A program made the translations under genes and the position numbers. A stretch of 64,000 nucleotides of DNA from Castor canadensis (lineage: Eukaryota > Chordata > Mammalia > Rodentia > Castoridae). Location: the NCBI RefSeq assembly GCF_047511655.1, contig NC_133400.1:1927001-1991000 (forward strand), written 5' to 3'. This document shows, piece after piece, positions 22,962 through 33,866 of this stretch; position 1 is the stretch's first letter, and each line of letters opens with the position of its first letter. The notes under the pieces were generated by a model. The model saw only the letters and a program-made list of their open reading frames with translations. It made no database searches and was not told the origin of the DNA.

Positions 22962-23355
22962 GTTCATTTAAAAAACCACCAAAATTCAGAGAAGACTGAG
23001 TGACAAAAACTAACAAGAAGAGTGGCCTCACTTCTCAGTGTCCCTGTAACTGGCATCACAGACTCCCCAGGTCACCCCACGGAAATGATTTTCTCACAGT
23101 TCTGAAGCTGGAAGTCCAAGGTAAAGGAGCCACAGGTTCCAGTCTGCGGGGACCTGGCTCTCTGAGGACATCTTCTCATGTGTCCTCACATGGAGGAAGG
23201 ACAGACAGCTCTCAAAAGGCCTCTGCTTACCAAGGACACTGATCCCACTCCTGAGGCTCCACCCCATGACCTCCCCAGCCCCAACGGCCCACTCCTAGCT
23301 CCACATCCCCTTGGGGGTGAAGATCTCAACACATGACCTGGAAGACAGAACCATC
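22962..23355. other. Unique DNA left of the L1
   Basis: No gene recognised. Its last nine bases (23347-23355, AGAACCATC) are the left copy of the L1 target-site duplication. Confidence 0.4.
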
Positions 23356-24703
23356 ATTTGGTACAGGAAAGAGTAGGAAATACTCTGGAGTTAGTAGGTA
23401 CAGGTAAGAACTTTCTCAATGAAACCCCAGCAGCACAGCAACTAAGAGATAGCATAGATAAATGGGACTTCATAAAACTAAAAAGCTTCTGCTCATCAAA
23501 AGAAATGGTCTCTAAACTGAAGAGAACACCCACAGAGTGGGAGAAAATATTTGCCAGCTACACATCAGACAAAGGACTGATAACCAGAATATACAGGGAA
23601 CTTAAAAAACTAAATTCTCCCAAAACTAATGAACCAATAAAGAAATGGGCACGTGAACTAAACAGAACTTTCTCAAAAGAAGAAATTCAAATGGCCAGAA
23701 AACACATGAAAAAATGCTCACCATCTCTAGCAATAAAGGAAATGCAAATTAAAACCACACTAAGATTCCACCTCACCCCTGTTAGAATAGCCATCATCAG
23801 CAACACCACCAACAACAGGTGTTGGCGAGGATGCGGGGAAAAAGGAACCCTCTTACACTGTTGGTGGGAATGTAGACTAGTACAACCACTCTGGAAAAAA
23901 ATTTGGAGGCTACTTAAAAAGCTGGACATCGATCTACCATTTGATCCAGCAATACCACTCTTGGGGATATACCCAAAAGACTGTTACTCCAGAGGCACCT
24001 GCACATCCATGTTTATTGCGGCACTATTCACAATAGCCAAGTTATGGAAACAGCCAAGATGCCCCACCACTGACGAATGGATTAAGAAAATGTGGTATCT
24101 ATACACAATGGAATTCTATGCAGCCATGAAGAAGAACGAAATATTATCATTCACTTGTAAATAGATGGAATTGGAGAACATCATTCTGAGTGAGGTTAGC
24201 CTGGCCCAAAAGACCAAAAATCATATGTTCTCCCTCATATGTGGACATTAGATCACGGGCAAACACAACAATGGGATTGGACTTTGAGCACATGATAAAA
24301 GCGAGAGCACACAAGGGAGGGGTGAGGATAGGTAAGACACATAAAAAACTAGCTAGCATTTGTTGCCCTTAACGCAGAGAAACTAAAGCAGATACCTTAA
24401 AGCAACTGAGGCCAATAGGAAAAGGGGACCAGGAACTAGAGAAAAGTTTAGATCAAGAAGAATTAACCTAGAAGATAACACCCACGCACAGGAAATCAAT
24501 GTGAGTCAACTCCCTGTATAGCTATCCTGATCTCAACCAGCAAAAACCCTTGTTCCTTCCTATTATTGCTTATACTCTCTCTTCAACAAAATTAGAGATA
24601 AGGGCAAAATAGTTTCTGCTGGGAGAGGGCAGGGGGATAGGGAGGGGGAGGGGGGAAAATGACTCAAACATTGTATGCACATATGAATAATAATAAAAAA
24701 AAA
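23356..24703 (+). mobile_element. 5'-truncated LINE-1 insertion with 9-bp TSD
   Basis: About 1.35 kb. It starts inside ORF2, continues through a 3' UTR with a purine/G-rich tract (24640-24656) and ends ATGAATAATAAT plus A10 (24691-24704). AGAACCATC is present at 23347-23355 and at 24704-24712 on either side, the signature of target-primed reverse transcription. Reading frame and 3' UTR are well preserved, so it is among the younger insertions here. Confidence 0.95.
23358..24164 (+). pseudogene. LINE-1 ORF2 C-terminal fragment
   Basis: A 268-codon open frame matches the C-terminal region of L1 ORF2p, the endonuclease/reverse transcriptase of LINE-1. Visible landmarks are DKWDFIKLKSFC (about residue 35), PTEWEKIFASYTSDKGL (about 58), the Cys-rich segment [20 protein letters not shown] (about 152-171, CX3CX7H-like), [14 protein letters not shown] (about 195) and IKKMWYLYTMEFYAAMK (about 242). 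The endonuclease and catalytic RT domains are absent because the element is 5' truncated. The methionine at the start is internal, not a natural start. A TAG at 24162-24164 stops the frame. In-frame similarity continues past it (MELENIILSEVSLAQKTKNH) to a second TAG near 24249. Confidence 0.93.
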
Positions 24704-24712
24704 AGAACCATC

Positions 24713-25284
24713 CAGCCATGGCCCTGTGTGTCCATCAGCTTCCAGGCCACAGCTCTGTCTGAGCAGCACAAATGTTCAACCTAAAAAAAAAGCAACAAAA
24801 CCTACTCTACATTCCTCCTTTACATCAAAGTAAATACTTCCCATGAAGATGGTGCTCTGACTGGCCCAGGCAGGGCAGGCCCAGGACACGGTTAGGGGCT
24901 GAGGCTCCGGGCCTCTGTCCCCGCTGCCCTCTCTCTGGGACGCACAGTCTGCATCAGTCCTTCCTCCCAGCAGGAAGAGACTTAGGGCAGCTACGCATTG
25001 GACAAGTAAGTCAGCCTTGAAACGGGCCCTGTGGGGCTGCTGCTAGAAACCCTTGACCCCACACATGCCTTCAGTTACACCCCACTTCAGAAACCTTCTA
25101 GTTCAGGGTGCCATGCCTCTGAGCCGTCCCTGTGTCTGCTCCCCTTTTTCCACCCAAACCTCTGTTTTCTCCCAGGTCTTAACCCAGGCACTATGCAGGA
25201 GATTAAGAGTTCTTTGCATGTGACCTCATCCACAGGTAGACGTTCTGTTCTCTGCCCTCATGGTCACTCTCTGTCTGAAGGAGC
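24713..25284. other. Unique non-coding DNA
   Basis: No gene recognised between the two L1 fragments. Confidence 0.35.
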
Positions 25285-25832
25285 ACCCAGCACTGTTCAT
25301 AATAGCCAAGCTGTGTGATCAGCCTCAGTGCCCACCAACAGATGAATGAATAAAAAAAATGTGGCATACAGATACAATGGAGTATTACTCAGCCACAAAG
25401 AAAAATGACCTTATATATTTTGCAGGCAAATGGATTATTGTGTTGAGTGAGACAAGCCAAGTTCAACATGCCAGATATGGTATGTTTTCAATTAAATGCA
25501 GAATCTGGACCTAAGATGACAATAGTAACTGGTCATGACTGTCAAAGGGGGATGTGTGGCAGGAAACCCGACAGCAGTGGGGAGGACGAAAGGATAGGCA
25601 CGGGGGTGAGCGTGTCAACGTACATTATATATATGAGATAACATAACAAAACCCACACCATACTGTTTGAAAAAGGGGGAGGAGGGTTAAAAGAGTGTAA
25701 TGGGGTGAGGGGGAGAATTTGATCCAAGTACATTGTATACAGCTACGGAAATACCACAACGAAGCTCCTTTGTGCTAGTAACACATACCAATGCGATATG
25801 TAATAATAAATATATTATTTATAAATAAACAC
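25285..25832 (+). mobile_element. LINE-1 3' end fragment
   Basis: CACTGTTCATAATAGCCAAG, CAACAGATGAATGAATAAAA, ACAATGGAGTATTACTCAGC and TGAGTGAGACAAGCCAAGTT are the end of L1 ORF2, with broken frame. A 3' UTR with GGGGGAGGAGGGTTAAAAGA follows, and the AT-rich end. The 3' UTR differs from that of the L1 at 23356, so this is another subfamily and older. Confidence 0.85.
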
Positions 25833-25958
25833 AAATATTTATAAGAGAGGCAGCCAGGCAGAGGCAAAGGCAGCTCTGCCCCACGTGGCCTCTACCACTT
25901 TCCCTACACAGCACCAGTCTGCCAAACAGAAGCCCCTTCCTGTTGGTCCACCGTACTG

Positions 25959-26168
25959 GTTTTTTTTTTTGTTTTTTGTTTTTTGCTGTACTGGAGTTTG
26001 AACTCAGGGCCTTCACCTTGAGCCACTCCACCAGCCCTTTTTTTGTGAAGGGTTTTTCAAGATAGGGTCTGGAGAACTGTCTGCCAGGGCTGGCTTTGAA
26101 CCTCGATCCTCCTGATCTCTGCCTCCTGAGTAGCTGGGATTTCAGGCGTGAGCCACCAGCACCCGGCT
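25959..26168 (-). mobile_element. Composite SINE, minus strand
   Basis: T-rich tail (GTTTTTTGTTTTTTGC), CTGGAGTTTGAACTCAGGGC, CACCTTGAGCCACTCCACCA, GATAGGGTCTGGAGAACTGT, GAGTAGCTGGGATTTCAGGC. Low divergence from the others in the window, so a relatively young copy. Confidence 0.92.
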
Positions 26169-26254
26169 CCATGCACTGTTTTGAGAAGCATTTAGTGTGT
26201 GTAATAGCTACCAGGCATGTCTTGAGCAACAACTGTATACAATTGTGTGACGCC

Positions 26255-26400
26255 AACACCTAGTTTCATCCTTACAATAGCTTAAGAGCTAGGAGTGTAT
26301 CGCTAGTCCCTTCTACACATGAGAAAACAGAGGCTCAGGGATGAAGCCACTGGTGAGTGGCCGGGCAGGATTCCAGTGCTGGCCCACCTGCCTCCAAGCC
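26255..26400 (-). repeat. MIR SINE remnant
   Basis: CTACACATGAGAAAACAGAG, GCTCAGGGATGAAGCCAC and CCGGGCAGGATTCCAGTGC match the antisense MIR order. Confidence 0.6.
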
Positions 26401-26734
26401 AGCTGTGTCTCCGAGAGCCTCAGCCCGGGCGGTCACCTGCGCAGTGCATCCTCAGACCACTCATGGGCTCGTGACCTGAAGCATGTGTGTGCCCAGTGAG
26501 CTGCTGGCTTGATGTCTGCGTGCAGCAGTGAGCACAGAGCTGAGCTGAGTCTGGATAGGAGCCACCTGTGCCCCCAGCCCAGGGGTGCCCACCTGGCCCA
26601 GGTACAGTGACTGCCAGGCAGGGTCTCAAAGCCAGAGGAGCCAGGCCAGACCGCAGCCCCTCTGTGAGCTAGGCCCCCTCTGACTGCTGTGCACACCGTC
26701 GGCTGTAATCCCTGAGCCGCAGAGACGCCCGGCC
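26401..26734. other. Unique non-coding DNA
   Basis: No gene or repeat recognised. Confidence 0.35.
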
Positions 26735-27065
26735 ACAGCTGGTGGCTTCAACACCAGAAATTCACCTTCTCCCAGTCCTGGAGGCCGCAGTCCAAAATCA
26801 AGGTGCTTATGGGGGAGGAGACACACTCCTTCTGAAGGTTCCACGGGAGGGAGGGTCCTTCCTGACTCTCCTAGTCCTGGCGGCTGCAGGCATCCCTTGG
26901 TTTGTGGACACATCACCTCCTTCTTTGTGTGTCTCCACCTCGCTCTCTTCTCACAAGGACACCTGGCATTGGATTTAGGACCCATGCTACCGTAGTACAC
27001 CCTCATCTTATCACATCTGCAAGACCCTTTTTCCAAATACAGTCACATTCTGGGACTTGGACCTG
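26735..27065 (-). mobile_element. MaLR/ERVL-like LTR remnant, minus strand
   Basis: Plus-strand landmarks of an inverted mammalian LTR: CTGGAGGCCGCAGTCCAAAA, TCAAGGTGCTTATGGGGG, CTCCTTCTGAAGGTTCCACG, CTTATCACATCTGCAAGACC and CCAAATACAGTCACATTCTG. The order fits old MaLR/ERVL-type LTRs; exact subfamily not assigned. Confidence 0.65.
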
Positions 27066-27169
27066 AACATCTCTGGGCAACAGCCTCCAAGAAGACCCGG
27101 AAAGGGCCACCGAGGTAGCTGTGTGCAGACCTTGGTGGCTTTGCAGGGCATTTTCATACCCAGTCAGTC

Positions 27170-27290
27170 GTCCCAGAGTCCTCCATGGCGGTGACAATTA
27201 TGATCCCCACCTTGTAGTGAAGGAAAAGACCCCCAGAGGTGTTAAGACCAGGCCCAGGACCATGCAGCTTCAGCAAGGTGAAACCAAGTG
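27170..27290 (-). repeat. Probable MIR remnant
   Basis: ATTATGATCCCCACCTTGTA, GTGAAGGAAAAGACCCCCAG and CCAGGACCATGCAGCTTC are consistent with, but not decisive for, an antisense MIR. Confidence 0.4.
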
Positions 27291-28337
27291 GACCAGGTGT
27301 GTGGACCTCTGCCTCCACACTGTGCACCGGGATGGGCGCACATACCTGTGCCCAAAACACACAGGGCTGGGAGAGCTGAACCCACAGGGGGTCTGCAGTC
27401 TGCTGAATGCGATGAGATAACTGCACAAGCCCTAGAGGAGCTCGGGTGGCAGGTTTTGGGGTCTTACATGCAGACTGCACTGAGTGTGAAAGGGCCACAA
27501 TCTTCAAGGTCAGGCACTCTGCAGGGGGCCCTCCCTCTTACCTCCCAGGACACAAGCTGTGCTGCGAGAGTGGCGGGGAGGCTGGCCATTCTGCTCACTG
27601 TGGCCTCCACCCCCCAATAGAGCAGGGTCCAAAAACACAGGATTCTGTGAACGAGTTCCCTGGTGTGCCAGAAGGAGGACAACTCCAGCCTCAGGTTCCC
27701 CACCTGCCCCAAGGGGATCTGGGGTGACCCCGACATCTTGCTGCAAACTGCCAGACAGTGCCACCTGCTGGACATCTACGGTAGTGCACCAGGCACAAAG
27801 GTCCAAGAACCAAAGGGGAGTACGGAGCCAATGGCCTCTTCTGAGGGACGGGTGTGCACAGCCTGCCCAGTGACCATGGCCCTGGGCAAGAGAGGCTGGG
27901 ACTCCCAACCCTTCTGTGTCCACCTGGTTCTGGTGGCTGAATTACCCAATCCCCTGTGATGGGAGAGGCCCAAAGAGCAACCAGCATCCCACCATCCAAT
28001 AAGGTCACCTGTACCAGGGGAGCCAGAGTTCCACGCCCGAGACCCGAAGTCCCTTCTTTAGCACACGCACACGCATGTCAACACAGCCCCTCTCACTCGC
28101 CCACACAAGTACACGCATGCATGCACACAGGAATAAAGCCCTCTGCGTTCAGGCAGGGAGTGCACGCCTGCCTCCCACCCTCACAGCACAGGGTTCTCAC
28201 TGGAGGCGTGTGGGGGAGGAGGGAGAAGGGAAGAGGACTTCACAGCTCCTGGTTCAGCCCAGACCCACTTCTCCCGGGTCTTGGCACACTTTCTATAGAG
28301 AGGAAAGCTGTGTCTGTGTTTGATCTTCTTAGTTGTT
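27291..28337. other. Unique DNA containing a CTCF-like motif
   Basis: No gene recognised. Overlapping open frames of 90-140 codons occur in several phases on both strands, so none stands out. Confidence 0.35.
27758..27771 (-). promoter_or_regulatory. CTCF-like binding motif
   Basis: GTGCCACCTGCTGG on the plus strand is the reverse complement of CCAGCAGGTGGCAC. It matches every position of the core CTCF consensus CCASYAGRKGGCRS. Motif match only; binding is inferred. Confidence 0.5.
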
Positions 28338-28541
28338 TATTTATTGACGGCACTGGGGTTTGAACTCAGAGCCTTACACTTACTAGGCAGGTGCTCTACC
28401 ACTTTGCCACACCCTCGGCCCCTTTTGCTTTAATTATTTTTTCAGATAGGGGCTTACACTTTTCCCCAGGGATTGTGATCCTCTTGCCTCTGCCTCCCAG
28501 GTAGCTGGGATTACAGGAGTGCACCACTACCCTGGCTTGCC
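28338..28541 (-). mobile_element. Composite SINE, minus strand
   Basis: GGCACTGGGGTTTGAACTCA, CTAGGCAGGTGCTCTACCAC, TTCAGATAGGGGCTTACACT and GGTAGCTGGGATTACAGGAG on the plus strand. Confidence 0.9.
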
Positions 28542-28574
28542 TTTGGCCTTCCTGACCCAGCATCATACTTTGGA

Positions 28575-29065
28575 GGTTCCTCAGTGTAGTTTTCATTCAT
28601 CCGTGGTAATGGCTCCAGAGTTCCACTGCACAAGTCTACTGTAACTCACTGTGTTAACACACATCTTCAGGTTGCTTGGTATCACAAATGACGCTGCTGA
28701 CATTTGTGAACCTATCTCTGCACACCTGTGTGCAGGTGCTGGAGCGAGGGGCCCAGCCATGGAGGAGCCCGGCCTCTGCTCTGCTGCGTGAGTAAGACAC
28801 CTGTCTTCCTCATTCCTCCCCTGTGCAGCAGGACCAGGTGCTTTACCCTTTGCCAGTCTGCTGCGTGTGGACAATCACATTGTGACTGATTCATCTGTTC
28901 CTCGTGGCCAGCAAGGATGCGTTTGTCACGTTTCTCAGCTGTCATTTTCTCTTCTGTAACTTGCCTGTTCACACCCTTTGCCCATCTTCCAGCCTGTGTG
29001 CTTGTTTTTTAGTTACAATTTGGAGATACTTAATCCTTCATCCGACTGACATTTCGGGTAATGCC
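28575..29065 (-). mobile_element. Old LINE-1 remnant, minus strand
   Basis: CTTCAGGTTGCTTGGTATCA and GACGCTGCTGACATTTGTGA, then TTCTGTAACTTGCCTGTTCA, CCCTTTGCCCATCTTCC and TAATCCTTCATCCGACTGAC, are the antisense of L1 ORF2 C-terminal landmarks in the right order. Strongly diverged; the middle part (28740-28860) is not recognisably L1. Confidence 0.6.
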
Positions 29066-29100
29066 TAATCCATGATTTGTGCTTTTTCTTCATTCACAGT

Positions 29101-29345
29101 GTATTAGTCGGTTTTTTGATGCTGTGACAAAATACCTGACATACACAACTCAAGGGAAGAAGGAGTTATTTTGGGTCATGGTTTCCGAGCCAGGAAGCAG
29201 AGAGAGAAACAGAAGGAGCCAGGACAATACACAGCCCCCAAGGACATACCCAACCCAGTGACCTACTTCTAGGTTCCACCTCCTAACGTCCCCAGAACGT
29301 CCCAAAATAGCACCGCTAGCTGGTGGCCAAGTCTTTAATACAGTT
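29101..29345 (-). mobile_element. MST/THE1-like MaLR LTR fragment, minus strand
   Basis: GTATTAGTCGGTTTTTTGAT at the left is the reverse of a MaLR LTR end (ATCA...ACTAATAC). Further landmarks are ACAAAATACCTGAC, CCAGTGACCTACTTCTAGG and TTCCACCTCCTAACGTCCCC. Non-autonomous ERVL-MaLR family; only part of the LTR remains. Confidence 0.7.
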
Positions 29346-29392
29346 CTTATCTAAAGCATAAAACACAGGAAGGTTTTTTATTGTGGCTTTTT

Positions 29393-29489
29393 CTTTTTTT
29401 TTTTTTTTTTGGCAGCACTGGGATTTGAACTCAGGGTGTTGTGCTTGCTAGGCAGGTGCTCTACCACTTGAGCCACTCCTCCAGCTCCA
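29393..29489 (-). mobile_element. ID-like SINE unit with T tail, minus strand
   Basis: A run of about 16 T, then GCAGCACTGGGATTTGAACT, GCTAGGCAGGTGCTCTACCA and TTGAGCCACTCCTCCAGC. No B1-like monomer follows, so it is a truncated composite or a free ID-like copy. Confidence 0.85.
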
Positions 29490-30429
29490 CGGGAATGTTT
29501 TTGAATGGAGTATTTAAACTTTGATGTCAAAGTCATTAAGGTTTCCTTCACCACTTGTACTGTGAGAATCTTGTTAAATCCTTCCTGACCAGTAAGTCAT
29601 AAAGATAATGGCGATTCCACACATAAGCATACACATGAAGAAACCTTTAAGTGCATTTTGCTTAGTACAAACCCACCATCAAAGAAATGTCTTGGGCTGT
29701 GGGTGGCTCCCCTCTCCACCCTCTCACTGGCCTCTTTACCTTTCTCTACCTGGCATCTCCTGACTTCCACCCTCTGGTCCCCCGTCCACAATCTACTGCA
29801 GAGCAGTTCCGTGCTCCCCGTGCCTCCTCCCAGGCTAAACTCCTGTCCATGGATGCGGAGGACAGCAACCAAGCTCGAGATCTAGGTGCAGCTCCAGTCC
29901 ATAGGGGCACTGGCTGCCACAAGACTCCCAGCTGCTACAGGGAGAAGGCACATGGAGGCAGAGGGCCCTGGTTTGGAGCCCAGGCCCCTCACCTGCTGGT
30001 GGGTGAGCTTGGCTACCTTTCCAAGATGGCCACAAAACATGGGACACAATCCTTATGTCAGACACCCCGCCAAGACTCCTCCACACACCACCCCAGACAC
30101 ACAGTGTAACCGAAGCCATGCTCCCACTGCTATCTTGGCCCAGCTCCCTGCCCATCATTTGCCCCAGGAGCTGACCTGTGTTTGCTGCTAAGCTGGACAG
30201 CTGCTCTCTGGCCTCTGACTGCCTGGCAGTGCCCTCCTGCAGATTGGCACAAAGGAGAATGGGTTGGGGTTGATTTCCCTGGACCCAGGAAGGACCCAGC
30301 TCCTGTCCACAGGGCCAGTGAGTTCCTCAGGAGAAGATCACACCCTGTGCAGCACCCCTCGCCCAGGGAATGCTGTTTCCTCTGGGTCACTGCTGTCCAC
30401 ACCTGAGGTTGTACACGTTTGTGCTGATA
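29490..30429. other. Unique non-coding DNA
   Basis: No gene or repeat recognised. Confidence 0.35.
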
Positions 30430-30495
30430 CTGGAACCCAGGGAGGGCCTTGTGTGTGCTGAGCGAGCAATCTACCACTGGGCTTCACCCCAGCCT
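30430..30495 (-). mobile_element. Classical ID-like SINE fragment, minus strand
   Basis: GGAACCCAGGGAGGGCCTTG, TGCTGAGCGAGCAATCTACC and GGGCTTCACCCCAGCC read as an inverted ID element. It is closer to the classical rodent ID than to the composite SINE tail. Confidence 0.6.
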
Positions 30496-31285
30496 TCCTG
30501 GGAGAGTTGTGAGAGCGTGTGGGCCACCTTCCTCCTTCCCAGACCCCTCAGCCCTACCAAGCAGGGACAGAAATGCCTAGGGACAGTGAGAAAGGTTCTG
30601 GTGGGCATGTTTCCTAGCAGGTTTGGGTGACAGTTTCACTACTGGGGGCTGTGTGTTGTGCTTAAGTACTTTCAAGATATACGAGGATGGGCAGCAGCTG
30701 GGGCCCACCTGGAAAGCCCATCCTCCCCTCCCCTGCCCCTGCAAAAGCAGCAGGTGGAACAGAAACAGAGTGGGGCAGGGCAGTGGGGTGAGATCTGCTG
30801 AAGGTGTAGGTAGCCAAGGGCGTGGGTGTTAGACCAGCCAGGGTCGGTGGGTGGGGCCTCGGGTGGGAGGCAGGCAGTGGCAAAGACCCCTTGCTGGGGC
30901 TTCTTCAAGGTTAAAGGAGTGACCTCCGCTGTACACCGGAAAGTTAAATTCCTCTGTTGCTAAGAAAGAGCTGGGGGAGGGGCGTGCTCCAAGCCCTCCT
31001 GCTGCAGAGTTCCAGGCCTGGATGTCACAGGTGGGGCCTGGGCTGGTTCCCCAGCCTCTGAGCCAAGTTTTTGGGTCCCTAAGACAAGAATAACAGCTCC
31101 CTCCTTGCAGAACCCTCAGGGGACTCCACAGGACTGAGTATGAAACATTGGCCCTGCAGCCAGCTCATTGAGCTGTCACAGCCGCTGTTGGGATCATTCT
31201 TCTGATTTTGTGAACCAAGGCTTAGGTGTCCTTGAACTCAAGGAAAACAGTGTGCTGTTTTGAAGCTCGTGACTCCTCACTGCCC
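30496..31285. other. Unique non-coding DNA
   Basis: No gene or repeat recognised. A near-consensus CTCF-like core (CTGCCCTCTACTGC, 31280-31293, one mismatch) lies at its right edge. Confidence 0.35.
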
Positions 31286-31289
31286 TCTA

Positions 31290-31395
31290 CTGCTCTGCTG
31301 TACAGAGGAGGATCTTGAGGCCAGAGAAAGTGAGGGCTACCTTGGGGTCACACAGCAGTAGCAGAACTGGGCCTGGAGCACAGGCCTTCTGGCTG
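31290..31395 (-). repeat. MIR SINE remnant
   Basis: GTACAGAGGAGGATCTTGAG, GGGGTCACACAGCAGTAGC and GAACTGGGCCTGGAGCACAG match the antisense MIR core. Confidence 0.65.
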
Positions 31396-33756
31396 CTGTC
31401 ACAATATCAGGTCTGGGGGACTCCTCGTAGGGTGACTGGCATTGAATTGCACCTTGTATGATCCCTCCCAATGAAGACAAGCTGGGCCCCAGAGCTGCCT
31501 CTAACCCACAGAAAGAGCACACCATGACTGTCATTGTGCAACAGGGCACATGGAGCCACAGGGTCCCTCCCACTGGCCTCCAGAGTAAACAGCCAACCCT
31601 GGAAACCTGTGAAGAGGCCACTCAGCAGGGAACAGGGCACCTGGGGAGCCTCTGGGGATAGACAGTACTACAAGTAGGTCTACAACTCTACAGCTGCAGA
31701 AAGTGAATTCTGTCAACAATCTGAACTGGGAAGCAGATTCTTCCCCAGCTGAGCCTGCAGGTGAGAATGCAGCCCAACTAACACACATCCCAGCCTTGTG
31801 GGGCCCTGAGCAGCAGACCTGGGCAAGCCATGCCTGGACGCTGGACCTACAGAGACCGCAAGATGATGGACACGAGTTGGTTTGAGCAGCTAGGTGTGCA
31901 ATGGCACAGAAAACTGAAACTCAATCGCAGCTCTTGATCTCCCCTAGTGCCCCTAACCCAAAAGCTTCTTCCACCCTCCTGGCCCATGCGTTCATTCACT
32001 GAGCGTGGGCTATGGGTGGCCCGCGAGGGCATCGGCAAAGACTCAAAGTGCCAGCCTCCCTCATTTGCAGGATGATCAAGTGACTAGGGAGGAGCCACAG
32101 AAGATATACTTGGGGACACTGCTGTCTTTATCACTGCCGGCAACATTGTAGCATTAAACGTTGGCAGTAAGTTACAAAGTTATCACCAGTGTACAAACAA
32201 GCAGACAGGGCTCTTAGCACTGGGCTGCCATGGTTACCACAGCAGCCCCTTGACATAAGGAGTGGGGAGGAAGAGGACACATTAGTTCTGAGGATCCCGG
32301 CAGGGCCAGCATCCCCTGAGTCTGGGGACAGTTCTGGTCTTCCACCAGTGCCTCACCTCTGTGGGGACCTGACCATATGCTGTACACTAAGGGCTCCTCT
32401 TATGGTGTGTCCTGGCTCATGGAGGTGTTTGATCATGGATGACCATCTGTGGATAATTGTCCTTTGGCTTGGACAGTTGGGAGGAGCCTTCTTCCCACCT
32501 TGAAATCACCAGCTAGCTAACAAGTCCTGCTCCCTGATGGAGCCAATTAGAACAGGACTGATTTGTAATGCGCAGTGGACAATGTCTGGTCTCCTCCTTG
32601 GTCTTTTGGATCCTTTTTCCTATTCCCCTTTGTATTTGCACCCCAAAACTCTGTGTATTTGTGCTTCCAGCAGTCAGCACCTGTGGCTAATTTTGGTGAC
32701 CTGCCCTGGGGCTCTGAGGCCTCATTAAGTGGGAAAGTCTGGGGACCTGAACCAAAGACAAGGGGGGCCAGGGAGGTAGTAAGGAAGGCCCAGCTCCAGC
32801 TGGGACAGCCCTGGGCAGAACTTACACTCATGGCCCCGCAGAACGAAGCACACCTTGTACAGCAGACCTGGGTATCCACTAGTATATGACCGCGTGAGGA
32901 CACCTGCGCATGCTAGGATGCACGGAGCTCAGTGCTGTACTGTGGACGTTTAGTTCACTTCTCCCACAGCACCGCCCAGCTTCCAACAAATCTCAAATTT
33001 CACTGTATCACTTCCACTAAGCGCATTACCAGCCCTTTATCTCACTTCCTGGACACCATTGGCTTTTTGGGAGACAGATTTTCACAAAATCGTGAAGGGC
33101 AGGAAAAGATAGGCTTTAAACACACCTGATGATAATTGGAGGGTGATTAACAACCGCTCCACAACTGAGCTTCGTAACAGAACATGTGTGTGGGAATTTA
33201 AATTTTTGTTTTTGAAATTTCTCTTGATATTTTCAAAAATTACATACACACATTATATGTGTATTTTTTACCACGCTTGGTCAAAACCCTGTATAATAAA
33301 TATTCACTGTATTCCAGCGCCTTGTAGGTGGGGCAGACCTTACTGCTCTGAGCTCCATGTGTCTGCAACATTGGAACTTGGGGTCCTACCTGGCTCATCC
33401 CTCCTCCCACTCTCCCTTACCTGTGCTGGCAGCAGGGCTCCCTTAATAATCATATAAAACAGCCCCATCTTAGTGTCTGTTGGGTACCTCAGCCTCTGGA
33501 AAGGACCTGACTAAGCCTGCAGACCCTTGGCACACACAGGCAGGAGAAGGCAACTGACAGGGGAAATTAATGGCTTCTGATGGGAGGGGGACCTTCAGAC
33601 CTGGTGTTAGGTGAGAAAGGCACTGCACATAAGAGTAGCCAGATATGGAATCTTATTTTTTGAAAGGGAGAAGATAAGGATGGTTGGGGATTTGCTGGCG
33701 GCTCTGTAAAGATAGCTGGAAGGAAGAACAAGAAGCTGCAAGAGCAGGAGTGTTCA
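31396..33756. other. Unique non-coding DNA, SINE-free 2.4 kb
   Basis: No recognisable gene, RNA or recent repeat. An AT-rich section lies at 33180-33310 (AAATTTTTGTTTTTGAAATT, TACATACACACATTATATG). Open frames of up to about 118 codons are scattered and unconserved-looking. Confidence 0.35.
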
Positions 33757-33866
33757 AGCAGGGTGTGGTGTGCACACCTGTAAGCTCAACTTGGGAGGCC
33801 TGAGGCAGGAGGATTGTGAATTGGAGGCCAGCCTGCGCTGTCTTGTCTCAAAAAAAAAAAAAAAAC
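33757..33866 (+). mobile_element. B1-like monomer
   Basis: GCAGGGTGTGGTGTGCACAC, TTGGGAGGCCTGAGGCAGGA, GGAGGCCAGCCTGCGCTGTC and an A15 tail. Confidence 0.85.

Noticed and set aside
28762-28797. Exon-like ATGGAGGAGCCCGGCC followed by a GTGAGTAAG donor-like site
   Set aside because: Only a few codons long, no acceptor or upstream promoter, and it lies inside an L1-like antisense region. Chance match is more likely.
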